DNA from: Elmis aenea
Lineage: Eukaryota > Arthropoda > Insecta > Coleoptera > Elmidae
Reading direction: 5' to 3'
NCBI GenBank assembly: GCA_947652605.1
Contig: OX393581.1
Coordinates: 11,660,640 to 11,724,639 of the forward strand
Length of the DNA: 64,000 nucleotides
Shown here: piece after piece, positions 12,331-25,600 of the stretch
Numbering within the stretch: position 1 is the stretch's first letter
How the letters are laid out: the number at the start of each line of letters is the position of its first letter
Made by a program: the position numbers and the translations under genes
The notes under the pieces: model-generated
The model's input: only the letters and a program-made list of their open reading frames with translations
Told to the model about the DNA's origin: nothing
The model's database searches: none

Positions 12331-14480
12331 TATAATATATTTTCATTTTATTGTCTCTTACTATTAGACCAATTTTATTTACTGCTACTGCACACTGCTG
12401 CGAGTACTCTGTTTAGGTTTAGATCAGTAAGATACGGTCAGGTTAGAGGTTGGTAAACATTTTTAAATATTTATTATTACACTCAGAATAGTGAAGCCGA
12501 TTAAATTGTTATAACGATGACCAGAGCATTTGTTTTATTGCAATTCAGCACAATCATTTTTAAGTTTCATAGTAGCTTTCTAACGAAAACATTAAGTCAT
12601 TGGTATTATTAACTCGTTAAAAATTGCTTTACCTAAGTAATCGCATAAGCAACAATCACTCTATTTAAAAAAGTGTCCGTTTGTTCGAAAATTAACTTTG
12701 CAACCTTAAGAACCCATTACAGTAATCAAAACATTTGTTAAAACACAAAATAAAATTATAATTATACAGGATGTCCCTGCCAGGACGAATGATTCGATAG
12801 CTCGTCTGATTTGGCACCAGCGGACTTTTTTCTATTCTCTTAATTAAAAATTAAAATGTATATGAAAGTTGTCATTTTCTCATTGCCTACCATACATAAA
12901 AGTTTTACTTTCGTCCCTAGTGGCGAAAATAATGTCAAAAATTAATATTAAATATATTTCGTTTGCAGGTTATAATTTTATCTATGTCAATGTCAGTGTG
13001 GTGGTGTCGGTATAGAAATGAATTGATTAATTAAAACTTTAAACATAATAATTGTCATTTGGTTCGTTTACATTAACGTTCGTTCTACAATATAATTTTA
13101 ATTTCGTAGACTCGAGATAAATGTCCAGTTTTTTTCGTTCACCTCACGAATAAAACTTGATTTTCATCTCTTGTTGTAAAATATACTATTTGATCTTTCT
13201 TGAGTGTTTTTTGTGGCCTCAGTCCGGGAACTTAATTGTCACACTGTGTATAACGTTAATAAATGCATTTTTCGAAGAAATGTTTGTGTAGTAACTAACA
13301 TTACACTTTGTTTAATTTCATTATTTATCGAATCATAATATAATTTTTTGATATGTGCTCGTGTTTGCTTTCAAAAATAACAGATAATAAGTCATTGAAA
13401 ACAAATTTATAAATTACACAACGTCTCCATCAAACACGTGAAGCCTGACCTTAAAAAATTGGAAACATCATGTTTATTTCAAATTCATTCTCGAAGCTAA
13501 AAATAGTCGGACATGTTATCACATTATATTGAACGTGTCAAAATTCCACGTGCTAGCTATATAGCCCAACGTGGGTTTTTTGTTTCACCTGCGTTCAATT
13601 ACTTTTCGGTTACAACGTATCTAATTCACAGAAAACGTACAAGTGTGTCAAAATGTACATATATATTAATGTGTATGGATTTATTCAGCTTTAGTTTTGG
13701 TATCCTTGCTTGTATAACATACTGTGAGGTAATTGTTTTGCTTCTGAACTGTGATTATGGTAATTATATTCAGTGATTTCAAACGGAAGTTGAATGACGC
13801 GAAAGCAATGGATACATAAAAATTAGGTAATGTTTGTAGAAATACACGTTATTGCGAACATTTTGTGTAGTAAGACGTTCATTTTTCTTAAGAATATTTA
13901 AGTTTGTAATGTCTGGTATACTAAAAAGGATAGAAAAGTAATACTATATGAAAATCATCGAAACATTCTTTAAAATATACCAAAATGCCATCTAAGGCTG
14001 GGCGCTAATATGCAATTATCAGTTGTGCAACAGTTTGGTTGCAGGAGTCATTACCATTGGTTTATATGACCAATAAAATTTTAAATATGAAAAAAAATCG
14101 GATTACTTAAATATATGTATAGGTACTATTGTTTCATTTCCGATTTCGCCGGAAATAACTCTAACTTTGTTTTTCAAATGGAATACCCTGACATTTTTAC
14201 ATTTTTGGAAAAAAGAAGCGATTTTAAATACAACTGCGCCTTTTTGGTTTGCTTTTATAGCTTCAAATAATTTTTTTGGCAGAAATTAATTTTTTTATTA
14301 AGTGTGCCGTGACCTGCACAAATTGAGTTTTGTTATGTCAACAATTGGATGAAGAAGGTTTTTGTAAATTTTTATTGACCATTGGTTACTTTAATCTGCT
14401 TTGAAGTTTGCGAAATCGGTTTTTTGACAGTTTAAGTTTTTTTTTTGTTTAAACTTTTATAAAAATTATCAGCATGAATA
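12331..14480. other. AT-rich stretch with one orphan element end
   Basis: TA-CAGGATGTCCCTGCCAGG at 12765-12784 resembles a left terminus of the CAGGGTG foldback group; no matching right end was found. Otherwise no gene is recognised. The small ORF at 13513-13776 lacks any family resemblance. Confidence 0.35.
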
Positions 14481-14645
14481 TTACAAGTGCATAGAAAATT
14501 TTCGATACTTTTTGGTAAATATGCCCGAATGCAAGTTGAGCTGAAAAAACACGAGTGCACTCGTGATTTTTTCTGATTCAACTTGCATGAGTGAAGATTT
14601 GTCAAAAATTATAGATTATTTGCAATGCACGAGTTATATTTGGTC
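14480..14645. repeat. Palindromic repeat centred on CGAGTGCACTCG
   Basis: Arms of about 70 bp meet at 14560. They share a TGGTAAATATGCCCGAATGC-like stretch and AACTTGCAT. One arm recurs at 39065-39145, showing that this is a dispersed family. Confidence 0.65.
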
Positions 14646-15001
14646 AGAAAATTCCTTCACCTAACCTACCTGTCAAATTAAATGTATGTTTTGTCAAATT
14701 TTACAAGAACTGTCAAAGTGGTGCGTCAGGGGTGTGGTTTAATCTATATTTGAGTAACGCTAATGGTCGCCGAAATTCGTCAAAACATTATCAAGACCAA
14801 TGTATTTAATTCCCTCTCCAAATTTAGAAACTACCAATAAACACATGAAAATCTGTTAATTGTGAAGAGAATTTTCAGTGTATGATTATGTTTATTGTAA
14901 AATTATTACCGTGTAATGATGCTCCTATTGGCAGTCCCTAGAAGATTTAAGATTAATGATTGGTTGAAAACGCAAATTTGACAGGTGAAGGAGATTTTCT
15001 A
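14646..15001. repeat. Short inverted-repeat (MITE-like) element
   Basis: AGAAAATTCCTTCACC...CCTGTCAAATT on the left is inverted as AATTTGACAGGTGAAGGAG...TTTTCT on the right, about 300 bp apart. It is non-coding and abuts the palindrome at 14480-14645. Confidence 0.5.
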
Positions 15002-17246
15002 AAATGTTGCATATTTATTCAAAATTACTTCCTCTTTCCAAACAAGTAAAAATATACAGGGTACTCCATTTTAAATAACAAAGTTCAAATAATCTGTTTT
15101 TTTGCACATATCACACGTCCAAACTTACATTTATCTAAAATCAAAACTAAAGAAAAAATTGGGTGTACCAGAATTCGTTTGCAACCATGAGTAAAATAAT
15201 ATTTTCAGTTATTTTTGCGTTGTTGTTTTAAAATTTATCTAATAATTATTTTTAATTACAAATTACGAAAGTGTTAAAATTAAAACAACACATTTTTTTA
15301 AGATCAGGTTTTTGGTTTACCAGAAATAAATAAAATCCATCTCAAAATTCGTAAAAACATAATTTTATTTCCTACGGTTTTGTGAAAAATTGTAATTAAA
15401 GAAGTTCACTTCTTCTGCTTCACTTGCTTATCTACAGGTCATTATAGATTTTTAAATAATATGCAAATATTCCAAAACGACATCAAAAAATAGTCGAAAC
15501 GTATTTAGATCCCTCAGCATGTTAAAGTCCTTTAAAATGCCAAACTTGGCTGTTTTCTTCACTATTATCTGTTTGTATGCTTCGTATGGCAACAACAAAA
15601 CATCCACACCATCAGTTAATTAAATAAACGTCCTTTAATTATTGGTTTAATGATATTTTCTTACAATATTATTATATTAATAGACGAGATTCTACTCTTG
15701 GATAATTATTATAATTACATATTTCGATAGCAGATATAAACAATATAATGAGTACAAGGGGTCGATGGATTATTGCTTTATTAATTATTTATAATAATTA
15801 AGAAGCAATACAATGTATTTAATGAGGCATTTTTACAAAAAAGACGACATTGTATTTTATAATCAACCAAATTACCGTTTACCATAATAATTTTAACTTG
15901 ATTTATGAAAAAAGAAACAAATTTGTTTTATAATTAAGATATCAAAAAATAAAGTTTAGGAAATTAGTTCAAAACTAGAGGCCCTTCACTTCATTTAACT
16001 GATGCAGTTATAAAGTTTACAGCTCAAAATAAAGTCAATCGAAATTAAATGGTTTTTAGCAAACCATTTTATTGAATTCTTATTTAGAACCTATTACATG
16101 ACACCAAAGCATGTAATAATATAATGGTTTTTGAAATACTTGCACTTTCGAATTGCCGAAAATCAAATTTTTATATTATTTATTAATTTCTACTCTGACT
16201 TTGATCAAAAAAATTTTATTGCATGAAGCAATGGGTATTTAGAATTATTATGTTGTTGTACAACTTTGCCTATCAACATAACAATAATATTCTTACTTTC
16301 AGTCAACACATAAGTATATATATTTTTTAAATACAGTTGTTCATGTTCTCGTTTACTTTTTTGGTTCTTTCCAAATATGGTTTTAAATTAAAAAATATTT
16401 GTGTTAGTACTACGTGTTAAAATGTGCATAAATTTAAGTATTGTAGTATTTTGATGAATCGTTAAAGTTTCTACGTAATAAAATATTAAACAAATATTCT
16501 AAAAATAAATAAACTACACGGCTAAAAATCATTAATTTTGATCAATGTGTTAGAACAATACAATAACTAAATTTTTACTATTTTTCTTAGTTTTTTAAAG
16601 AATATAAATCATTCCCTATTAACATAGTATAAGCAAATCAATTCTAGAAACTTGCAAATCATATATTTCATTATCACAGACGAAAACTGTCATATAATAT
16701 GCATTTACATATAACTGATAACAATCGATATATTTGTATCTGTTTACGAGATGCGCTTGAATGAGATTTTGTGACGATAACCCTCAAATTAAAAAAATGT
16801 TAAAATAGTCACATTTGTTCAGTTTATCTTATTTATTCTTAAAATGTTATATATTAGAGTTACTTAATAGCTGTGATTAATGTTTTGTTGTTTTATTACA
16901 TTTTTGCATTCTTTTTTTTTGTAAAGCATACATGAAAAACGATAAAAAGTGCAATGTAAATAATTAAATATGGTTGAATTTTTTAATACTACTAAAAATT
17001 TTCCGTTTACTGCTTCTATGAGGCATACACAGGAGTCGAGACTAAACAAAAAAAAACTGATAACTAAAGTGATTTAGGTCACCTGTAAAGCTTAGAGGGG
17101 GGCCATGTAAAATAGTTTTTTTTTTAATTTCAATTTCTTGAAAAGGTAGTATTTCACCTTTTTATTTGTTGAAATTTTAACATAAAAAATATGATACTAC
17201 TTTTTTCTTGAAATGTCAACTGTTAAAATTGTAAAAAAAAATTATA
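15002..17246. other. AT-rich stretch with one orphan element end
   Basis: TA-CAGGGTACTCCATTTTAAA at 15055-15075 looks like a foldback-element terminus without a partner. The rest, including strongly A/T-biased sequence at 15600-16700, shows no gene or repeat that I can name. Confidence 0.35.
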
Positions 17247-18423
17247 CAGGGTGATTGAAATTCGAGTTTAAGCATAGGGATCTCGCTTATTATAATAGCT
17301 AGAGTATTAGGTTTAAATTTGGCAAAGTTGCTACATTTAGTGCTCATTAATAATCCGACGAGAAATTGGAAATATCTCAAACGGTATCCGAGAAAGTTGG
17401 GAAAAACCGGAAAATACGATTTTTGAAAATCGTCTATAAATCCTTTGAAGTATGAAATATTTCAAATGTGTAAAAACATTGCCCAAGCAACTTTTTAGGT
17501 CGAATCGGATAGTAATCACAATTTTTTTTTAGATCGTTTGTTTTTGTTTTATGACAACCTACTTTGTGTTTTCTTATGTACGCAATTTTTGCTATTTACA
17601 TAATCAAATGGCATTTATTTTTGCATCACACATGATATTTTACTACTTTATTCATTGTCAAATAAAAAAAAAAAATTTTAAACAACAATCACTATAAATG
17701 AGGTAGGCCGGTCGTTGTAGTTTATATTGTCATCGTAATAGGTTTGTAAAAATGAACTTTAATAACGAAAAAAAAACGCGATATGAGAAAAAAATTTTAT
17801 ACCGTTCATTTAAGTTTTGTTATACGTTATCACATGCTTTATACAAATTTACTTGAAATTCGGTTTAATGTATATAATTTGAATTTATTCAAATCTTTTA
17901 GTATCTTGATTGGTTGTCATGGAAACAACATAAACTACAACGCACGGCCACCCTGATTTATAATGGTTATTGTTTAAAACCCTTTTTTTAAAATTTGGTA
18001 ATGAATAAATAAGTAAAATACCATGTATGATACATCAATGAATTTAGAAAAATAAATGCTATTTGGTTATGTAAATAGCAAAAATTGTGCTCCTAAGAAA
18101 AAATTAAATTGGTTGTCATAAAACAAAAACGAATCGACATAGGAAACATTTGTGATCACCATCCGATTCGGCTTAAAAAGTTGCTTCGGCAATGTTCTTA
18201 CACATTTAAAATATTTCAAACTCGAAAAGAGTTATAGACGATTTTCAAAAATCGTATTTTCCAGTTTTTTTTAAATTTTTTTAATACCGTTTGAGATATT
18301 TCCAATTTCTATTTGGATTATCAATGAGCATCGAATTTATCAACTTTGCCAAATTTAAACGTATACTCTAGCTATGATAACAAGCAAGATCCCCAGGCTT
18401 AAACCCGAATTTCAATCACCCTG
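17247..18423. mobile_element. Complete foldback element with TA target duplication
   Basis: The left end CAGGGTGATTGAAATTCGAG and the right end CGAATTTCAATCACCCTG are inverted copies flanked by TA on both sides (17245-17246, 18424-18425). The arms extend several hundred bp, with inverted stretches such as AAATTTGGCAAAGTTG, GAAATATCTCAAACGGTAT, ACGATTTTTGAAAATCG and CGAATCGGATRGT. An inner loop contains a CATAAACTACAACG-type region. No transposase was found, so this is a non-autonomous copy. Confidence 0.85.
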
Positions 18424-19964
18424 TATACTTATTCAAATTGTTGGTACAATTATGAAACTGCCTACATATAGGGGTGATTTGCTGTTTCTTGCTATTATTA
18501 GGAGAAAAACTAAAAGTCAGCATAAAGTTGACCTAAAAATGTTGCAAGTATTAGTACATACTTAGAATGTTAGTGTACCAATTGAAATTTAATAATTCTG
18601 GTAATTTTTGAATGTGTTTATTATTTACATAAATCAATTTAAACTACGTTAATTCTATCTGAACTCTGATTTTTTACTATGACGTAAAAATGTAATCAAA
18701 AACAAAATACAGATTAATTCGATCTCATTATATTTTCTTCTAACGCGTATTATCAAAATAAAGCGACGTTACAAAATGTTCACACTACATTAAAAAATAG
18801 TATCAATTTTGTGCCTTACTTATTGTCAAGTTTTATTTATTTATGTTCATATCTTTTTGGGTTAATGTAGGTTTCTATTGACCTGATTTTTTACGCCTTA
18901 AATTTTTTTATTATTGATTTTAAAGCATTAATATTACCAACGTGACACTTTCTAAAAAATGATTTTGCCCGGCACATATGGATCAATAAGAGTAAAAGAT
19001 TCTAAATTATGTGTGATTATTGTTTGCTTATCAAATCTGAAACTGCCATTATAAGGTTTTTTTTTTATGAATCTGGCTTACCAAGCTTGTCCCAAATGTT
19101 AAGGAAATATACTGGTTGTAAACAAAATATTCAGAACGATACGAAACTACAGAAAATTTATAGATTATATTTGTGACGAATAATCGAGAATTTTAGCAAC
19201 TGGAATTTTCAGAACAACTGACAAGCATAATAAGTTCAATTGTTTATGAAGTTCTTCAAAAAATTCAGTTTGTAAAACTGATTACATTTCAGCGCGTTAG
19301 AACTAAGTAGGCCGGCTTATGCAAACGACGTAAGAAGGAAACATGAAATATGTTGTTAACAAATGTGTTATAAAAGACATCTTTTTAATACATGGCAAAA
19401 GTTTTAGATAAAAGTAACAAAAATTAGCTATAAAGCTTTGATTATCTAAAACCTTTTTGTTCCATATTTAAACATTTTCTAGTAAAGACAGCTGTGCTTT
19501 AAAATTCGTTAAATAAATTGATTATGTAAATATTTTAAGTCTTATGACTGAGGGTAATAAAAGCTTCATAAACTTTCAATTATGTTAGTAAAAGAAGCTT
19601 TATCAGGTTTCATAAACTAATACTTAATTTATTTTTTGTTGTCTATTTTAGACTCAAACTTTAACTGTTTTTTTTTTGCATTGATTTGAAACGTCAGTTT
19701 ATTTCATCATGTATATTCCAATCTATTTAGCTATAGTCTAATCAATCTAAACTAACAAAAATGTATGAAAATCTCGAATGTTTGTTGTAATCTCTATGTA
19801 ACTCTTCCTTCTAAGCGTCTTAAGGTTGGCGGCTTTTGCATTGTATAGTTCTCTATCTTGAGTTAAGCAGAATAATGTGGAATCGTTTGTTTAGGCCACT
19901 TATTAATATTTTGTAGCCAAGATTTAGTTTTTCTTCCTATGCGTTTCTTCTCTTCTATTTTGCT
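18424..19964. other. AT-rich stretch, no gene seen
   Basis: No exon or well-defined repeat is supported. Confidence 0.35.
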
Positions 19965-20085
19965 ACATAACATATTCTGCTAAGAAGAAACACAGTCCCA
20001 GAAGAGTGGAAAGAAGCCGAATTAAGCTTTATACACAAAAAAAAAACTAAGAAGAAATGTGAAAATTATAGAGGCATCAAAGATG
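19965..20085 (+). mobile_element. RTE-like reverse-transcriptase N-terminal fragment
   Basis: The plus strand encodes RRNTVPEEWKEAELSFIHKK followed by KCENYRGIK. This is the typical start of a non-LTR reverse-transcriptase domain (VPEEWK...LIPIHKKGDK..C.NYRGI). The fragment is about 40 codons and isolated. Confidence 0.6.
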
Positions 20086-20891
20086 ATCAATTGTTGAACG
20101 TTATCATCACCAGAATGACCAAAACAAGATCATATTATACAACATATCAACTTCCCTTCGGTATTTTCATCTATATTTGTAACTCTTTCGTATTTTATGG
20201 TAAAAATTAACAGTTACAATACTTAAAGGGTTTTAAAAGTACGAGAATCAAAATGTGTCGATATATTATTGCTGAAGAGATACAAATAGGACTACGTTCT
20301 TTGAACAAGATATCCCCAAACAAGTTTTTTTATCATTATTTATTGCGCTTTGAATGAATTTAGAGCGTACTTGGTTAAAAGATATAAGCTCTTTTGTTTT
20401 CTAATTATAACCAAAAACCTAACGATGACCTTTCAAAATGATAGTCACTACTATATCACATTCTGGTGCCATTGTACGTGCCACTGTTTCTTATTGTGTA
20501 ATGCACAAAAACATAGTAATTAATTTTAAAGGATAATAATTGCATCATGCACTGATCGCTTGATATTTGTCAGAGACCGAATTCATTTTCCAAAATAAAT
20601 CATAACACAATGCTGATTTTAGTGCAAAACTTTTTTTTGAGAGTGAAAAATTAGCGTTCATATGCAACTGAACGACGCAAATCAAAACTTAAAAGCCAGC
20701 GATGCATGCGATCAATGTTGGTAGTCCTAAACACTGTCGGTTGTTTTTACTATGAGCAATGTGCGATCTATTGAAACAAACTGGGGCTGCACTTAGGCAT
20801 TTATTAAAAAATTTCGCGTGTGCAATCTGGTCTTTGAGATCAATGAGCAATTTAGTTCTAGCCTAAATGAATAATGTTCACACTAGTCTAA

Positions 20892-21508
20892 AGCCTAGTC
20901 CAGATTGTAAACAAATGTTTCGGAACAATATTGAACATGTGCCTGAACAGTTGCGAAACATTGTTTCGGAACAATTTGTATACGTTGTTCCGCGTCCAGA
21001 CTTAAGTCAGTGTTTCGGTGTTTCTAAACTGATTATCATGTCCAGTGAGGCTATTGCAGGAATTTGTGCTGCCAATTTATTTATTTTACTTAACGGCATG
21101 TGGACTTTATTTTCGACTTCGGCAACGGTAACATCAAATGCTTGCGCAATATTTAAAAAACCATCCCTTTTTTTATTTCTATTTTTGTAGTCACCACAGG
21201 TGACATCCCACAAACAAGATGAACTGTGGACTTTTTTTATCAGTTGTAAAGTTTTCTCTTGATTCCACATTGTATAAAATATAACCAAGAATTACTAACC
21301 AAAACTCTGTTTGACTGAACCGTGTTTGACAAAAAACTTGTTCAATGTTCCAATGTTTCCCATTTCAACGGGAAACAAGGAACAGGCCTTTTGTGTTTCG
21401 CAACAAGTTCCGAAACAAGCTAGAAACAAATTTGAGCTGTTCCGAAACATCGGGAACATTGTTCATGAACACTGTTCTGAAACATTTGTTTACAATCTGG
21501 ACTAGGCT
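20892..21508. mobile_element. PIF/Harbinger-like element with MADF-type ORF
   Basis: The ends AGCCTAGTCCAGATTGTAAA and its inverse (TTTACAATCTGGACTAGGCT) are flanked by TAA on both sides (20889-20891, 21509-21511). A paralogous empty site with a single TAA exists at 32328-32330 in the sister Jockey copy. A 3-bp TWA target, long terminal inverted repeats and a Myb/MADF-like ORF together fit PIF/Harbinger. Subterminal sequence is rich in GTTTCGGAACA and GTTCCGAAAC motifs. No DDE transposase is present, so this copy is non-autonomous. Confidence 0.8.
21007..21288 (-). CDS. MADF/Myb-SANT-like DNA-binding protein ORF of a Harbinger-like element
   Basis: The 93-residue minus-strand ORF sits inside the 20892-21508 element. 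Its first half matches the MADF pattern: an early helix with LQLIKKVHSSSCLWDV, then DYKNRNKKRDGFLNIAQ and a third helix with FDVTVAEVENKV. The end (SKINKLAAQIPAIASL) does not continue the typical third-helix pattern and is probably decayed or spliced. PIF/Harbinger elements usually carry a Myb/SANT-like partner that escorts the transposase to element DNA; that role is inferred here. The likely start is the internal methionine before WNQEK (about 21270). No host function is suggested. Confidence 0.6.
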   Translation of the reverse strand: MVIFYTMWNQEKTLQLIKKVHSSSCLWDVTCGDYKNRNKKRDGFLNIAQAFDVTVAEVENKVHMPLSKINKLAAQIPAIASLDMIISLETPKH

Positions 21509-22620
21509 TAAGGTTTACTCAACAGTAGTCCTTGGTTTGCTTATACTATAAAAGTACACTAATAATTATTAACGTACACACTACCGCACAGTCTCTGCTT
21601 TTAATCTTTTGCTTAAACTAACTCAAAAAGCTTAACCCTTTTAAGTCTTCTTACTAATCCTGTAGCGTCCAGGAGCTGGATCGTCTCGACGTTTACATGT
21701 TGATGGAGCCTGTCTTCGTGGCTCTTGGTAAACTCCGTGATGGTGTTGGTTACAGTGTCCATGTTCAGGTTCCGATGTTTGTCACTATTTCTGCAATACC
21801 AAGGTGCATCAACGATATTCCTTAATGTTTTGTTCTGAAATCTCTGCATGATGTGAATATTACTGTTTGGTATATCCACATAACTGTATCCCATATGTCC
21901 ATTCGGGCTTTAGAATTTGCTTGTGGAGCAAGAGTTTATTGTATAGGGACAAAGAGGAATTTCTCAGGATTAACCAGTATATTTTTTATATCTGATAGGT
22001 ACCTATTTCTTTCCTTTTTTTCTTGACACGAGCCTTCCAGTGTAGCTTAGTGTCCAATGTAATACCTAAGTATTTTGCTGTGTTGAAGTATGAAGTTTCT
22101 TTATTGTTAAAGTTGATTGGTATAATGTTTTATTTTCTTGTTGGTAAAATTGACAAGTACCTACTGACTTAGTTTCATTTAACTTTATACGCCATGTTTT
22201 TGTCCAGTTGTTGATCTGATTGGCAGCTGCTTGTAATTTCTCGGATGATTCTGAATTATTTCTTCCCACTGCTAAAATAGCCGTGTCGCCGTCAAAGGTC
22301 GCTATAGTATTGTTTTCTAGCTTTGGAATATCACAAGTGTACAATAAGTATAGGACCAGACCTAGTACGCTTCCTTGTGGAACTCCTGCTTTAATTTCTT
22401 TAAGTTCTGAATAAGATTATTCATGCTTCATTCTGAAGTGTCTCTCTGAAATGTAGAACTGAGGAATTTGGGCGTATTGTTTTGGTAGGAGCGATCTTAG
22501 TTTGTTGTATGACATTCGTAATTCTATGTAGGTACTAGATCAATAGTTGAATGTTTATTTCTAAATCCAAATTGATGAGAGGGAATTAGTTCTTTTTTTA
22601 CTTGTTGCAAAGTTGAATTT

Positions 22621-25600
22621 ATCTAAGTTGGTAAACTTGTGCATTAAATTACAACTTATTTCGCATAATAAAGTTCTAGAATGTATTAAACAATACATTG
22701 GAAAATTAAAAAATTAGAACGAGATAGAACAATATTTTGTTAGATTTTGAGCGCATGTAACAAAGTCCTGGCTAGACTGGAACTAGAGGTACATTCTGAT
22801 GTCAAAGGTGGGTCAAAATGAAATAAACAACTTGGTCTATAAATAAGTTTATCAACAAGAAAATACTAGTATTATTATATCTTCTAGAGTTGGTGGGGCA
22901 TGTTCGTTCTATACATATGATCCTGTAAAAGAAAGTTAATATCTGAATGTAACTCGTGAAGTACGGTTTAGTTCTCAAAATTACCGGTGAAAACGCCGAA
23001 TGTGTAAACCAATTTTGTGTGTTTTGAATGAAGATATTTCTACTGATAAGATCAGTAGGTGAGTGACTTTACAAATAAACAACTTTAGAATACATTTCGA
23101 AAACAAATACACCTACTAACATTAACGGCACACAACAACAAACAATCCCATTACCGTTGTTTTAATTTCACTTCTTTTGTTTTTAAATAATTGACGCTAG
23201 CTGGTTTAGGTTTCATTTGTTTTACCGTTAAATATTTCTTTTTAATTCGTTTGTTTTGCTTAATTTTCTCGCAAAGAGCTCCTTGTTAAGTTGTTAGTCG
23301 AATAATTTCTTCTCGGTTATCTTTTTTTAATTTGTTTGATACTGGTAAACGTTTTGGGTTAAACAAATAAATAATATAGAAAAATATCCGGAACTTATGA
23401 GATAGGGACCAGTTTTAGAACTGTGTACCGTAAAATCAAGCGATATCGCCTTGTTATTGTCCAATGACACATAAAAATCAAAGATCATTATTATTGATTT
23501 TTGTAACGGCGTTTAACGTGATCTTTAATTTTTTCAACGTAATTGTTTATTTTGTTTTTAAACGAGTCCCTTAGATTGGCAAAATACTTATTTAAAAAAA
23601 TATTAGATAACACAAAATTATTAATATTCAAACTGTAGAGACGTAGAAGAAATTTATTAAAACTCGTAAACACATTACTTTTGTTTGAGATACAAGGCAA
23701 CGTGTTGTTTATACGGAAATGGAATATAAGTAAACAGGCCAGAAAACAAATGACAACGATTTTTTTAAAAGTAGTGCATGTAAATTGGTTCTAAGAAATA
23801 TTTTATCGATTTATTTATGAAATGTTAAAAACGATTTTGTAAATCATGTTTGTGCGTTATTCTAGTTCTGTATAAGCTCTTTTTAATATCATGTTAAACT
23901 AACTTGACCCAACGGTAAATTACTTAAAGGATCCTTCGTTAGTTTTAAATAGTTTTATAGCAAAACCGTTTGAAATTTCTGCAACTAAATTGGAATGTGT
24001 AGTAAAATTGTTGTTATTTGGCTCATAAAAATATACTTCCGTACGTAAATCGTCAAGATTAGTCTATTTTATATCGATCTGAATTTTGTAATTGTTAAAA
24101 ACCTTTTTATTTATATGATTTGACTACCGGTAAGGTAACAAAAGTTTAATGATTGTGTTATAGCGTTTCTTTCGTGTTTAAAATGCAGTTTGGTGAATTA
24201 AATTTACATCAACTTATATAGACTTCGGAATCAGTTATCCTTCATTGTATTGTTATTTAGCTTAGTTTTTTCACTTATTATTGTTATTTTATTTCTTTAA
24301 CAAGGAACCTGAACGCAAAATTTTTAGATTTGGTTCATATATGAATTAGATTTTTGTTCTGTTTCATAACAAGACGTAAGTAAGTTCCATTAAAACTTTT
24401 TCATGAATAATCTTTTATAGAAATAGCCCAGTTTTGATTTCGAGCAGGTTTACAAGAGATACTTCATAAAAATAATAAGTTATTTCTAAAAAGTTATTTC
24501 AAAAAGTATATGAAATCTGTGTCTATTAACATTAACATCTGAATCACTTAACCATTCAAGCATCTCTCAAAATATACTTTTAATGATTTTTATAAATGAG
24601 TATTTACGGTTTTTGGGCCTACATTTTTAGATATTTGCTCATAAGCTTTGGAATTTTGTTATGTTTGAAAGCATAATGCTTTTTTTCTGATAGATTTTGA
24701 AACATTTAATTGATTTCAAATGAAATTTGCAGTTAGGTTGTAGCGTTTTTCATTCCGAATTGACATTTGGAAGTTCTTCTTAAACAAAATTATTTTCTAA
24801 CCAATTCTATAAAAGATTTTGTGCAGAGCACTTTTATTGATAAGTTATAATCACATTCGCTGCCAGTAACAGAAACATAAGTAATGTTTTACAATTAATT
24901 GTATTAGTACCAAATTTTTATGGGTAATTACGATAGCAGAGGATGGTATGAATTATTTGTGCAAAAAGTTCTTGCAAATAAATTAAAGTTTAGTGCTAAA
25001 TTAAGTTTGTGTTGGTATGTGGTATGCTGGCATGTGCATGAAACAATTTTTTTCTTTACTTTTGTTTACCCATAACGCTTAGCAGTAGGAGTTATCTAAA
25101 TAATAATGATGATTGTTTTTGATTGGTTAGTAACCGTTTGTACACCATTATAGCAAAAGCTTACGCCTTTCCAAATAAATTATTCACATCGTTACCAGTC
25201 ATTTGTTTCCAGCGAATGTGTTGTCTTGTTTTTTTTTAATATAACCCTTTAAAGTATGTATTTAAACAGGATATAATTGTTTTCATTGATTTACCTATCG
25301 TATTTTAAATAGATAATCAAAAACACCTGATTCGCTTAAAACAAATTAAAAATAACTACTCATTAATTACTATAAATATTCATCTAAAAAATATTTACCA
25401 CATTACAAGCGATTATAAAATTAAAATGCTTATTATTACAAACAAAAATTGCATAAACATCTACAAATAAACCAACACAAAAATTATTTACGCAAGCTAC
25501 GGTGAAAACAAACAAAAATTAATCGACATTTACTGGTAACTACATGTTAGTTTAACATAACGTAAATTCGATAAAGATAACCTCCTCTACTATATTTCAT

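Larger units (their letters stand above)
20822..22620 (-). mobile_element. Jockey-like non-LTR retrotransposon fragment, interrupted by a Harbinger-like element
   Basis: On the minus strand, 22344-22066 encodes the reverse-transcriptase palm/thumb (IATFDGDTAILAVGRNN, INNWTKTWRIKLNETKS). Then 21894-21613 encodes the C-terminal tail (MQRFQNKTLRNIVDAPWYCRN, EDRLHQHVN). The catalytic box reads FDGD instead of the usual FADD. The region 20822-20891 continues the 3' end beyond the inserted element at 20892-21508. It is a sister copy of 32256-33600, and lacks about 100 bp near 22500 relative to that copy. Confidence 0.75.
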
